Source of the DNA: Pseudomonas crudilactis
GTDB lineage: Bacteria > Pseudomonadota > Gammaproteobacteria > Pseudomonadales > Pseudomonadaceae
Direction: 5' to 3'
Assembly: GCF_013433315.1 (NCBI RefSeq)
Contig: NZ_WXVV01000033.1
Coordinates: 1 to 64,000, forward strand
Length of the DNA: 64,000 nucleotides
Position numbers and translations under genes: made by a program
Part shown: positions 43,624-51,098 of the stretch, one piece after another
Layout of the letters: every line of letters begins with the position of its first letter
Position numbering within the stretch: position 1 is the stretch's first letter
Notes under the pieces: model-generated
Told to the model about the DNA's origin: nothing
Database searches by the model: none
What the model saw: the letters and a program-made list of their open reading frames with translations, nothing else

Positions 43624-43815
43624 ATGTCAGTTCATCCAATTCTGTTCCTGGGCGGCTCCGGCGCCATCGGCCACCGTTCTGCCAAAGCCTTGCGCGCCGC
43701 CCATCCCGACGTACCTTTACTGATCGGCGGCCGTGACCTGGCCAAGGCTCAGCAAGCCGCAGAAGAAATGGGCGGGGCGCAGGGCGTGGTCATTGATCCT
43801 GCTGCCGATCAGTAA
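43624..43815 (+). pseudogene. Truncated NAD(P)-binding oxidoreductase (copy A)
   Basis: A 63-codon frame beginning MSVHPILFLGGSGAIGHRSA and matching the first 62 codons of the intact 335-residue oxidoreductase at 45489 with few changes. Homology ends abruptly at 43813, where AAD is followed by a stop and then by the GGGACAGATTTATT palindrome. Only the first Rossmann strands remain, so it is a pseudogene left by the duplication and a later insertion. Confidence 0.85.
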
Positions 43816-43819
43816 AAAA

Positions 43820-43854
43820 GGGACAGATTTATTTTCAGAGAATAAATCTGTCCC
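43820..43854. repeat. Perfect 14-bp-stem palindrome
   Basis: GGGACAGATTTATT, a seven-base loop, AATAAATCTGTCCC. Such GGGACAGATTTATT hairpins occur as REP-like repeats near RAYT transposases. It lies directly behind the break in the truncated oxidoreductase. Confidence 0.75.
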
Positions 43855-44153
43855 ATTTCTTCTTTTTGTTCTACGTAGTCGTATTCGACCGGTAAATCGT
43901 TGAGATGCCATGAGAGTGCAGCTCTGATGTCGGTCAGCTATGGCATATTCAGAAAATGTCCCAAACCAAACCACCTTTAGTTCGTCACTCAGGGGATGAG
44001 AACAAGGGACGGGGATATTTCTTGAAAGATAGTACTGGGCTTTTATTGGCAGAAAAGCAATGGCGGGAATTTCAGGATTTCGGAGAATGCGGGATTTATG
44101 CGAGCCATTCAAAGCGGGCGAGAGCGCTCGGCACGGAACCAAGCGCTCAGGGT

Positions 44154-44180
44154 AGGGCGGGGCACTTACTGCTCCGCCCT
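44154..44180 (-). terminator. Possible 3' stem-loop of the small membrane gene
   Basis: AGGGCGG and CCGCCCT (44154-44160 and 44174-44180) form a hairpin just downstream of the 44187 stop on the minus strand. No T run follows, so it is a weak terminator candidate. Confidence 0.4.
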
Positions 44181-44186
44181 GACGTT

Positions 44187-44405
44187 TCAGCCTTTGTTTG
44201 CGTTTAGCTTGCGCAGTTCTTCGTAGGTCGCCGACTGGACGAACCAGAAGCCGGAAATGATGCACCAGCACAGGGTGCCGGCCACGAAGATACCCAGCGC
44301 CGGGAGGAACCCGCTGGTGAAAATCGCGACGATAGCGACCAGCCAGATGAACGCCAGGGAGAGATAGAGGACGGTGTTGTTTACGCTGATGACGAAGTCT
44401 TTCAC
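44187..44405 (-). CDS. Small membrane protein, 72 aa
   Basis: A 72-residue protein starting at GTG 44405 with AAGGAAT upstream. Two hydrophobic helices (NTVLYLSLAFIWLVAIVAIFTSGFL and LGIFVAGTLCWCIISGFWFV) and a charged C-terminal tail SATYEELRKLNANKG. No family recognised. It is the only gene inside the 725-bp insert that splits the duplicated units. Confidence 0.6.
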   Translation of the reverse strand: MKDFVISVNNTVLYLSLAFIWLVAIVAIFTSGFLPALGIFVAGTLCWCIISGFWFVQSATYEELRKLNANKG

Positions 44406-44517
44406 GGGGCATATTCCTTGCGGGATGTAGAAAAATTCCCCCTCTCCGGGGGCGAGCGCATGCTATCACATTGCCTTCATGGTTCAAGGAAGGGGAACTC
44501 ATCGCCGGGTGGAATGG

Positions 44518-44531
44518 GGACAGATTTATTT
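44518..44531 (+). repeat. Direct copy of GGGACAGATTTATT
   Basis: Same 14 bases as the left arm at 43820-43833, marking the right edge of the 725-bp insert. Confidence 0.75.
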
Positions 44532-44543
44532 ATCAGGCAGTCC

Positions 44544-44567
44544 GATCGCTTCTGGCCGAAAGCAGAC
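44544..44567 (+). repeat. Dispersed GGCCGAAAGC-type repeat
   Basis: GATCGCTTCTGGCCGAAAGC then AGAC; left edge of duplication copy B. Confidence 0.6.
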
Positions 44568-44630
44568 GCCCAATGCAATCTTGATCCCTTTGTGACAACA
44601 GCCACACCACCGCCACAAAGGGAACACGCC

Positions 44631-44992
44631 TCAATCAACCGGCGCAACATTATCCAGCGCTCGATTCACCGCCAACTCCCCCAGCATCACCACTTGCGCA
44701 ATCCCCAGTGCGGTTTGCGGTGGCCTGGGTCCAGGAGGGCGGCGAAGTTGCAGAGCATTTCGGTGGCTGAGCTGAGGGACTCGCTGGCGTTAACGAGCAG
44801 GGACTCGCTGTCGTAGTCGGCGTTGGCCAGAAACATGGGCGCGTGTTTCTGGTCGCTGCCCATGATGCGTTGGGTTGGCGTGAGGTAGTAATCGAGGGCG
44901 CTCTCGGCTGCGTCGTTGAGTGTTCGGGAGTCTGGGAATTTGTAGGGTGAGACTGGATCGGTTTCGGGTGGATTCGGCGTTGGTTTGAACAT
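44631..44992 (-). pseudogene. DUF6124-type protein, copy B (frameshifted)
   Basis: Begins MFKPTPNPPETDPVSPYKFP and is very like copy A through LLDPGHRK. There a single base is missing (TTT at 44714-44716 against TTTT in copy A), so the frame reads PHWGLRKW and stops at 44687. After restoring the frame the sequence continues as TALGIAQVVMLGELAVNRALDN to the expected TGA at 44631. About 30 C-terminal residues are lost. A homopolymer sequencing error is the alternative explanation. Confidence 0.75.
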
Positions 44993-45024
44993 AGATGAAG
45001 CTCCATATGGGACTTAAGGAGCCA

Positions 45025-45345
45025 TCACCTTCGCTACCAAACGAAAGGTGGTGGCCATACGAAGGTTGGTAGACCGGCCCATATGGAAAATCCGGCGCGC
45101 CCGAGGACGCCCTGCGCATGGCCACCATAAGACAAATGCTGAAAAAGCATCTGCGCACGGTGACGTTATGCGTCATATGGAAACGGGCTACCAAACCCCA
45201 TCACTGTTTTTCAGTGACCCGGAAACGATAAAACCCGCGCCCCAGACGCACAAGCCGGCGGATTCTGGCGTAGTCGTAGGCAACGGCGCAAGACGTTGTA
45301 GCCTTAAGCAGGTAACGCGGCGTGTCTTTTAAACAACCACAAAAA
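45025..45345 (-). promoter_or_regulatory. Structured leader of DUF6124 copy B
   Basis: Same architecture as the leader at 43160-43480. The three elements are TTTGGTAG in a GGG/CCC hairpin (45195-45188), CTACCAA (45072-45066) and TTTGGTAG in a TTCG/CGAA hairpin (45041-45034). All three changed together relative to copy A (A to G in the outer elements, T to C in the middle one). The variable middle part keeps hairpins (ATGCT/AGCAT near 45137 and TGACG/CGTCA near 45161-45175) despite different sequence. Confidence 0.6.
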
Positions 45346-45488
45346 ACTACTAAACACGCCTCATCAACACGCCGTTCAAAATGACATTCGTCGGCCGGCC
45401 CTCCAGCTCAGGCAATGGCCTGGAACCCTCGCGCCTAGGCACGCACCAACACTAAGTTGCAACCCAAAAAAGACGAGGAAGGATACCC

Positions 45489-46496
45489 ATGTCAGTTCAT
45501 CCGATTTTGTTTCTGGGCGGCTCCGGCGCCATCGGCCACCGTTCTGCCGAAGCGTTGCGTGCTGCCTATCCCGACGTCCCATTGTTGATCGGCGGCCGCG
45601 ACCTGGCCAAGGCGCAACAAGCTGCCGAGGAAATGGGCGGGGCGCAGGGCGTGGTCATTGATCCTGCTGCCGACGACTTGGGGTTGGGCGATCGGCCGGT
45701 CAGCGCCGTGGCGGTTTTCTACATGGATCATTCCCTGGCCGGGCTGCGTTTCGCGCAGCAGCGCAAGGTGCCGCATCTGAGTATTTCGTCCGGCATTTTC
45801 GAGATTGCGCCGCAAATTGCCAGTTTCATCCATCGCCCTGACGCGGCGCCAATCGTGCTGGGTTACGAATGGATGGTGGGTGCAACGACGGTGGCGGCGC
45901 TGCACCTTGCCGAGTCGTTTTCGCGGGTGCGCGATATCCGCATTGATGCGTTGGTCGACGAGGAGGACGGTGGCGGGCCGACCGTGGCCAAGGATTTCGA
46001 GCACCTGAACAAAATGCTGCCTGCCGCCCTGACTCGGCGCGAGGGCGATTACGTCTGGCGCGAAGGGGAGGACAAGAATGTCAGCTTCCGTGCGCTGGAC
46101 GGTACGCCGATGCAAGCCAGCGGTTTCTCGTCCATCGACGTCACTGGTCTGGCGGCCGCCACCGATGCACCGAATGTTCAGTTCAATCTCGCCAGCGGGG
46201 TGAGTTCATCGCGGCGCGCGGGCGGGCCGATGTCGACCGAGATCCTCATCGAAATGATCGGCGAGGATCATCAAGGGCGACCGTTGCACACCCGGCATGC
46301 CCTCGTTCACCCGGCAGGCGCCGCTGCACTTACGGGGCTGAGCGTCGCCATGCTGCTGGAGCGATTGCTTGGGCTCGACGGTCGAGCGCCGACGCCAGCA
46401 GGCCTGTACTTTCCTTATCAGTTGCTGGAGGCCGGTGCTTATCTGGAGCGTCTGAGCAAGGAGGGCGGTGAGTTGCTTGAGCTTAAGGTGCAATAA
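45489..46496 (+). CDS. NAD(P)-binding oxidoreductase, saccharopine-dehydrogenase-like
   Basis: A 335-residue protein: MSVHPILFLGGSGAIGHRSAEALRAAYPDVPLLIGGRDLAKAQQAAEEMGG is the N-terminal Rossmann part, followed by VAVFYMDHSLAGLRFAQQRKVPHLSISSGIFEIAP and a long catalytic or oligomer domain. Substrate unknown. Ribosome site GAGGAAGG upstream. It is the intact version of the truncated copy at 43624. It ends in a 3' hairpin shared with the convergent GFA gene. Confidence 0.82.
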   Translation: MSVHPILFLGGSGAIGHRSAEALRAAYPDVPLLIGGRDLAKAQQAAEEMGGAQGVVIDPAADDLGLGDRPVSAVAVFYMDHSLAGLRFAQQRKVPHLSISSGIFEIAPQIASFIHRPDAAPIVLGYEWMVGATTVAALHLAESFSRVRDIRIDALVDEEDGGGPTVAKDFEHLNKMLPAALTRREGDYVWREGEDKNVSFRALDGTPMQASGFSSIDVTGLAAATDAPNVQFNLASGVSSSRRAGGPMSTEILIEMIGEDHQGRPLHTRHALVHPAGAAALTGLSVAMLLERLLGLDGRAPTPAGLYFPYQLLEAGAYLERLSKEGGELLELKVQ

Positions 46497-46538
46497 GGCA
46501 GGTCGCTTTCGGCAATGCTGATCTTGCTCATTGAACCG

Positions 46539-46564
46539 CTGGCGAGCCTTGATGCGCTCGCCAG
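46539..46564. terminator. Convergent 3' stem-loop
   Basis: CTGGCGAGC (46539-46547) pairs with GCTCGCCAG (46556-46564) between the stops of the oxidoreductase and the GFA gene. No T tract on either strand; it may protect both 3' ends or be a degenerate REP unit. Confidence 0.5.
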
Positions 46565-46957
46565 CTAAGGCGACTGCCAAGCCGCACCATCCGCCACCGG
46601 CACCTCACCCAAATCATAAGGATTAACCCCTTCAAGACACCCGACATTGAAACCAAACTCCTGCGGGTTGGTGCTGCGTCGGTGATGGGTGTAGATGCCG
46701 CAGTTACCGCAGAAAAAATGCTCGGCCACCTGCTGGCCAAAACTGTACTTCAACAATGCGGATTTTCCTCGAATCACTTTCAGGTCAGCCGCCGGCACTG
46801 CCGCGACGATCGCGCCTCGGCGTTTGCAGAACGAGCAGTCGCAGCGATGGGGCGTGGGCAGGCCGTCGGGCAGGTGGATTTCGAGGATCACGGCGCCGCA
46901 ATGACAACTCGCGCGATGGTCGCGGCGGATGGGTGTGGTGCCGATCTGTTTGAGCAT
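46565..46957 (-). CDS. GFA family (glutathione-dependent formaldehyde-activating-like) protein
   Basis: A 130-residue zinc protein with the GFA cysteine pattern: RASCHCGAVILEI, then HRCDCSFCKRRGAI, and HFFCGNCGIYTHHRR. GFA domains bind zinc; the founding member adds glutathione to formaldehyde, but most members have unknown substrates. ATG 46957 lies two bases after the upstream gene's stop, so the two form an operon. Confidence 0.88.
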   Translation of the reverse strand: MLKQIGTTPIRRDHRASCHCGAVILEIHLPDGLPTPHRCDCSFCKRRGAIVAAVPAADLKVIRGKSALLKYSFGQQVAEHFFCGNCGIYTHHRRSTNPQEFGFNVGCLEGVNPYDLGEVPVADGAAWQSP

Positions 46958-46959
46958 GA

Positions 46960-47208
46960 TCAAGCCTCCATCCAGTCCACCGTTGCCGTTTCGCGCCATT
47001 TCACCTCGGTGATGCCGAACCGCTCGGCCTGGGGTTTGGAGATGACTTTCAACGGTGGCTTGCCGGGTTTGGGAATGGGTGCAATGCCGGCGTCGCAACT
47101 CGCCCAATGCCATGCGTCAGCGTTGCGCATGGTCTTGGCGCGGATGACGAATGATTTTGGCTGGCCGTGCAGTTTGTATTCGATGACGAAGATGTCGACG
47201 TTGCTCAT
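46960..47208 (-). CDS. DUF6555-like small protein, 82 aa
   Basis: An 82-residue cytosolic protein: MSNVDIFVIEYKLHGQPKSF, with KTMRNADAWHWASCDAGIAP and a basic C-terminal part ending VKWRETATVDWMEA. I believe it corresponds to the Pseudomonas family DUF6555, recalled and not checked. ATG 47208 has AAGGAGG upstream. First gene of the operon with the GFA protein. Confidence 0.7.
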   Translation of the reverse strand: MSNVDIFVIEYKLHGQPKSFVIRAKTMRNADAWHWASCDAGIAPIPKPGKPPLKVISKPQAERFGITEVKWRETATVDWMEA

Positions 47209-47403
47209 GAGTTCCTCCTTACGCTCATACGCAAATGAGTTTTGCCAACCCAAAAAATTCAAAGGATTTTCGCGGTTTGTTTCAGGCTGCTGACAAACGC
47301 TTTGCTTTGAACGGTTGGAACCGGCGGCGGCCTAAAGATCAAGCGTCTGCCAAGCACACACGCGGACGAAAATACCCCACGATTTCAGCCCCGGAGATAA
47401 CCG

Positions 47404-47838
47404 GTGAACAAGACGATCAGCGCCGAGGATTTGAACATTCATTTCAAGCACAACGATGACGCTGCGCTGTTTAAGTGGCTGCTTGCCAGTTTCTTGATGG
47501 GCAAGCGGATACAGGCCGAAATCGCTGCCGAAGCCTATCGGGTGATCGCTGATAAACACGGGCGCGATACACCGAGCAAACTGGCTGCGTGCAGCCATCG
47601 TGAACTGGTCGCGATGCTCGGGGAGGCGCATTACGTGCGTTATGACGAGACCACCGCCGTACGCCTTCACGCCTTGGCCCGCAGGGTAAACGACGAGTAT
47701 GCGGGCAAGGTCAGCCATATGGTCGAGGCCAGCGCTGATCGCCAGGCATTCGAGAAACGGCTGGCAGAGTTCGACGGCATTGGCCCGAAAACCGTGGAAA
47801 TCTTCATGCGCGAGGCAAGCGCTGTGATCAGCCTTTGA
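47404..47838 (+). CDS. HhH-GPD (endonuclease III-like) DNA repair fold protein
   Basis: A 144-residue protein with the helix-hairpin-helix of base-excision-repair glycosylases: FKWLLASFLMGKRIQAEIAAEAYRVI in the N-terminal helices and LAEFDGIGPKTVEIFMREAS as the HhH. It lacks the C-terminal FeS cluster of endonuclease III, and the catalytic Lys/Asp cannot be confirmed. It may be a minimal DNA glycosylase-like protein. Starts with GTG or a nearby codon at 47404. Confidence 0.72.
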   Translation: MNKTISAEDLNIHFKHNDDAALFKWLLASFLMGKRIQAEIAAEAYRVIADKHGRDTPSKLAACSHRELVAMLGEAHYVRYDETTAVRLHALARRVNDEYAGKVSHMVEASADRQAFEKRLAEFDGIGPKTVEIFMREASAVISL

Positions 47839-47884
47839 TCGTGGGCCGTGGCGAAAAGCGGCCACCGCCCAGATCGTGCAGAGC

Positions 47885-48520
47885 CTATTTGACTCGACGG
47901 CCAGAACGATTGATCGCCAACAGGCACAGCCCGACCAGCAGTGCGGCGCCTGCAACCAGGAGCGCCGAAGGTTGTATCGGTTGGCGCAAGCCTGCTGCTG
48001 TATGCCGCTGCGATATCGCCCGTGGTCGGGTTTCAAGTGTCACTTCGTCAAGCGTCTGGAATGGCGTAACGGCTTCTGCCTGAAAGGGCACTTCCTCGAT
48101 GCTCAGACGCAGGCCGTCTGACAACTCCAGTGTTCGCGCAGTGATTGCGCCGACGAGTCTGTCTGGATAAACCGGTTCGCCATTGGGATCGAGTTGGTCA
48201 TACAAGAAATTCTGCCCTTCGAGCCAGCCTACGGCCGTCTGCAACTCGGGACCCAGGTAATACTTGCCGTCGAGGAAAAATCCAGGAAATTGCGGCGCAC
48301 GCTCGACGCTTTCTATGCGATATCGCTCACCCGCTCTCATACCGGTTTCAGGGGCAATCATGGTCAATCCCTCCGCTGTAGGTTCAGCGGTAGAGAACAA
48401 GGATCGACTGTCGTTCCATGTAAAGGAGGAAAGGTAGGCGTTGTCCCGAAATGAACCGGTAACGGTGAAAACAACTTGGCCCGATGAAGACCGGACGAAG
48501 CAGCAGCGCCACAGGTTCAT
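47885..48520 (-). CDS. Hypothetical tail-anchored protein, 211 aa
   Basis: A 211-residue protein without signal peptide and with a single C-terminal hydrophobic helix (SALLVAGAALLVGLCLLAI) followed by RSGRRVK, so it is probably tail-anchored in the inner membrane with the bulk in the cytosol. The middle part (YRIESVERAPQFPGFFLDGKYYLGPELQTAVGWLEG) is unrecognised. Convergent with the HhH-GPD gene. Confidence 0.6.
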   Translation of the reverse strand: MNLWRCCFVRSSSGQVVFTVTGSFRDNAYLSSFTWNDSRSLFSTAEPTAEGLTMIAPETGMRAGERYRIESVERAPQFPGFFLDGKYYLGPELQTAVGWLEGQNFLYDQLDPNGEPVYPDRLVGAITARTLELSDGLRLSIEEVPFQAEAVTPFQTLDEVTLETRPRAISQRHTAAGLRQPIQPSALLVAGAALLVGLCLLAINRSGRRVK

Positions 48521-48643
48521 CGGGTGCCAGGGGCTTTTCTATGTACGTCAGGCCCGAGGTGGCGTTTGAGGAACGGCACCAAACGCTATCACTGGTCTAT
48601 GACCGGCGGATCATCTTGAGTCCTGTCTGTTGAGGCTGCGGGG

Positions 48644-49990
48644 TCATGAAAAGCGAGCACCCGAGCGGATCAGCCCCTTTGCCGTCAACTCCCGAAGCTT
48701 TTCCCGCATTGCTTCGCGCTCGGCCTTGGGCGTTACCGGATCGACAGCCAGATACTGCCTGTCGCACCACCCTTCGATTTGACCTATCCAGTAGGTTTGC
48801 CTCGCATGCCCTGTATCGAGGCGACCTAAAAAGTAGCCGATTTGTTGCCAGGTCGGGAGCAGTTGGAAAATGGCGTTGCGACGCGTCAGCGGGAGTTCAT
48901 GCCAGTCTTGGTCAAGTTTGGCTGTCAATCCGCGGATCAACAAAGACCAGGCAACTTTGTCCAGTTGCGCAATCACCACCGAAAAAACTTTATCCGACGG
49001 ATCATCAAGCGCCGCGAACAGTTCAGGCAATTGATCAGCGCGAAGCAGGCGCGCTGCGGCCTGTCGCACAGTGACAAAGGCCGAGCGCAGTGCGGCTGTA
49101 TGCCAGTGTTCTGGCAACGTGTCATTGAGTTCAGTGGTCAGGCCGATCACGCCCAGCCAGTGTTGTTTTGCCGTGGGCAAAGGCTGGCTCAAGCGCTCGG
49201 TGAGGACGGCATGCGCATCAACGTCATTACGCGGTGCGGCCCACAGCGCCAGATTGCGGACGGCTGGTGACACATCCAGCAAGGCTTCGCGCAGAACCGG
49301 TTTCGGATCGGCAAGTAGTGGCAGCAGCGCATACAGCACGCGCACACGGATTTTGCCGCCCGGGCGCGACATCGCATCGAGGAGCAACGGCAGACTTTGT
49401 GCCGCCGGCAACATCGCACTCGCCGGCACCGCCATCAAGCGTACGGTCAATTCACGATGAGCCAAAGCGCTGCGGAGCAGGGCTTCGCGATCTTCAGGGT
49501 TTTCCAGCAAAAGCGTAAACAGGTAGCGCGCGGCTTTGCCCTGGCGATTCAAGAAGTCGGCGTACACCTCATCCCGGCATTCCGCCGATTGCAGCATTTT
49601 GCGTACCGTCGACAGCGTCTGACTGTGGTCGACCCGGCGTTGCGCTGCCAATGCCATCACCGGTTCAAGAGCGGACAACCAGGCCTGTGTATGAGCAGGC
49701 GAGAAGTAGCGTTGCAGGCCCGCCGCCGCCAAATCGCGCACCTGCGTGACCCAATCGTTCAGGCGTTCGATCAACACCGCTAATGCTTCGGGGGACGGCT
49801 GTCTGCACAGTTCTCGCACCGCAACCTCTCGAACAAAACCGTTGGAGTGATTGCTCACGTCGGCCCATGTGCCGGTATTGCCGAGGCGAGTGAGGATCTC
49901 CAGCGCCTCGTTGCGCCGATAATCTTCATAGGTGGAAGACTGTCCTTGCTTTTGTGCCAACCGAGCCAGCCAGTCTTGAGTGGTGTTCAT
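48644..49990 (-). CDS. HEAT-repeat protein, 448 aa
   Basis: A 448-residue all-helical protein with HEAT-like repeats, for example NGFVREVAVRELCRQPSPEALAVLIERLNDWVTQVRDLAAAGLQRY (about residues 55-100) and GGKIRVRVLYALLPLLADPKPVLREALLDVSPAVRNLALWAAP (about 215-260). HEAT solenoids serve as scaffolds or nucleic-acid/protein binders; similar repeats occur in AlkD-type DNA glycosylases, but no catalytic residues are evident. ATG 49990 starts the conserved region MNTTQDWLARLAQKQGQ. Confidence 0.8.
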   Translation of the reverse strand: MNTTQDWLARLAQKQGQSSTYEDYRRNEALEILTRLGNTGTWADVSNHSNGFVREVAVRELCRQPSPEALAVLIERLNDWVTQVRDLAAAGLQRYFSPAHTQAWLSALEPVMALAAQRRVDHSQTLSTVRKMLQSAECRDEVYADFLNRQGKAARYLFTLLLENPEDREALLRSALAHRELTVRLMAVPASAMLPAAQSLPLLLDAMSRPGGKIRVRVLYALLPLLADPKPVLREALLDVSPAVRNLALWAAPRNDVDAHAVLTERLSQPLPTAKQHWLGVIGLTTELNDTLPEHWHTAALRSAFVTVRQAAARLLRADQLPELFAALDDPSDKVFSVVIAQLDKVAWSLLIRGLTAKLDQDWHELPLTRRNAIFQLLPTWQQIGYFLGRLDTGHARQTYWIGQIEGWCDRQYLAVDPVTPKAEREAMREKLRELTAKGLIRSGARFS

Positions 49991-50146
49991 GGGGCAGTCC
50001 TGTGCGTCCTTGCGGGGGTGATTTTTTGCGCAAAAGCGCCAGCCTACGCGACTTGCGCCGGAGGGCAAAAAAATCCTTGTTTTTCTGAAGACCTCAACTC
50101 GGTCAGGAGCGACTTGATTTTTTTAAAGCTCTTCAAACGTTGCCTT

Positions 50147-50785
50147 ATGAGTGATGACTATTGTTGCCCATGGTGGGCGGAGCCGAACGCGCCGCGTCGG
50201 GCGCGGATGATGTTTACATTGCCGGGGGATCGGGATCTGCGCAGGCATCGTGACGAGTCCTTTGTTACTCTTTGGCCTCAATTGCTTCAGGACCTCCGGC
50301 ACATGGAAATTGCCCCGAATTTCATCATTCATGAAACCGAACACTGGATCATCAATCACCATCTGGCGAACACGCTTCCCGGCTATCTGATGCTGGGGAC
50401 GAAGGTCGAAACCACATCGCTGGCCGAGTTGTCATCCGATGCCTTGAGCGAGTTGGGCGGTCTGCTTGCCAAAACCCAGCAAGTCATCGAGCGACAACTC
50501 ACGCCAAAACACCTCTACATCGGTCGCTACGGGCATCAGCCGGGTTTACCGATCCACTTCCATTTCATTCCGGTTTATCACTGGGTCGAAGCGCTGTTCT
50601 GGCAGGACACGCGATATCGGCTCCTCGATACGTTTGCCCACGTTGAATGCGCTGCGTCAGCGACTGACGGTGCAGAGCTGACGTTGTTCGTCTGGCGGGA
50701 GTTTGGGGAAAACCCGATACCACCGAAGGCGCAAGGCCCTTCCATTGAAGAAGTGATCAAACATCTGCGTATTGCGTTTGGCTGA
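50147..50785 (+). CDS. HIT-like protein
   Basis: A 212-residue protein. The central domain IIHETEHWIINHHLANTLPGYLMLGTKVETTSL, then LTPKHLYIGRYGHQPGLPIHFHFIPVYHWVE, resembles the histidine-triad fold: H-F-H in IHFHFIP corresponds to the HxHxH motif with the third His missing. HIT proteins hydrolyse nucleotidyl phosphoramidates or related bonds. Loss of one His could mean altered chemistry. ATG at 50147 has a weak ribosome site. Confidence 0.68.
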   Translation: MSDDYCCPWWAEPNAPRRARMMFTLPGDRDLRRHRDESFVTLWPQLLQDLRHMEIAPNFIIHETEHWIINHHLANTLPGYLMLGTKVETTSLAELSSDALSELGGLLAKTQQVIERQLTPKHLYIGRYGHQPGLPIHFHFIPVYHWVEALFWQDTRYRLLDTFAHVECAASATDGAELTLFVWREFGENPIPPKAQGPSIEEVIKHLRIAFG

Positions 50786-51098
50786 TTGTTGGAACAAGGC
50801 ACAACGAACCCGCGAACTATCCTGCGATTTTTCGCTGACTGATTGGTGCCGATCTCGACTGTTCGGTCTTTGCATGTCGATATCAGACACAATCATGGCG
50901 CAATCAGGCTATTGAGTCGTCCGGCAGGCCGGGTAAGGTGACGTGTCTTCACATCAAAATAACCCCATTCAGATCATGGGGTTGATAAGAACTGCGGCGG
51001 TTGAACGGGCTTCTTTCGGGAGGTTCAGCAGGCAACGAGCGTACTCGTTTGCCCGGTCAACTTGCTTAAATGTCGATCAGCAGAGAATAAAAAAACCA
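50786..51098. other. 313-bp intergenic region upstream of gabP
   Basis: No gene supported. It holds an AACCCCAT/ATGGGGTT hairpin at 50961-50983, probably in the 5' untranslated region of the permease mRNA or a regulatory site. Confidence 0.4.

Larger units (their letters stand above)
42682..43813. repeat. Segmental duplication, copy A
   Basis: This segment aligns with 44544-45671: the dispersed repeat CTGGCCGAAAGCAGAC, the 3' flank, the whole DUF6124 gene, its leader and the first 62 codons of an oxidoreductase. Identity is near complete around 43383-43470 and lower in the mid-leader. In copy A the oxidoreductase is cut off at 43813. Confidence 0.85.
43816..44540. mobile_element. 725-bp insert bounded by GGGACAGATTTATT repeats
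   Basis: This segment has no counterpart in copy B and separates the two duplicated units. Its left edge carries a perfect hairpin (43820-43833 with 43841-43854) and its right edge a direct copy of one arm (44518-44531). It contains one small membrane protein gene on the minus strand. The termini resemble REP-like sequences associated with IS200/RAYT-type transposases, though no transposase is present. Confidence 0.5.
44544..45671. repeat. Segmental duplication, copy B
   Basis: Counterpart of 42682-43813, about 1,862 bases downstream, in the same orientation. Here the oxidoreductase is complete and the DUF6124 gene is frameshifted, the opposite of copy A. Confidence 0.85.

Noticed and set aside
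43956..44207. 83-codon plus-strand open frame in the insert
   Set aside because: No ribosome site or family, and it overlaps the 3' end of the minus-strand membrane gene.
43717..44502. 261-codon minus-strand open frame across the insert
   Set aside because: It runs through the palindrome and antisense to the pseudogene and overlaps the better-supported 72-residue membrane protein in another frame.
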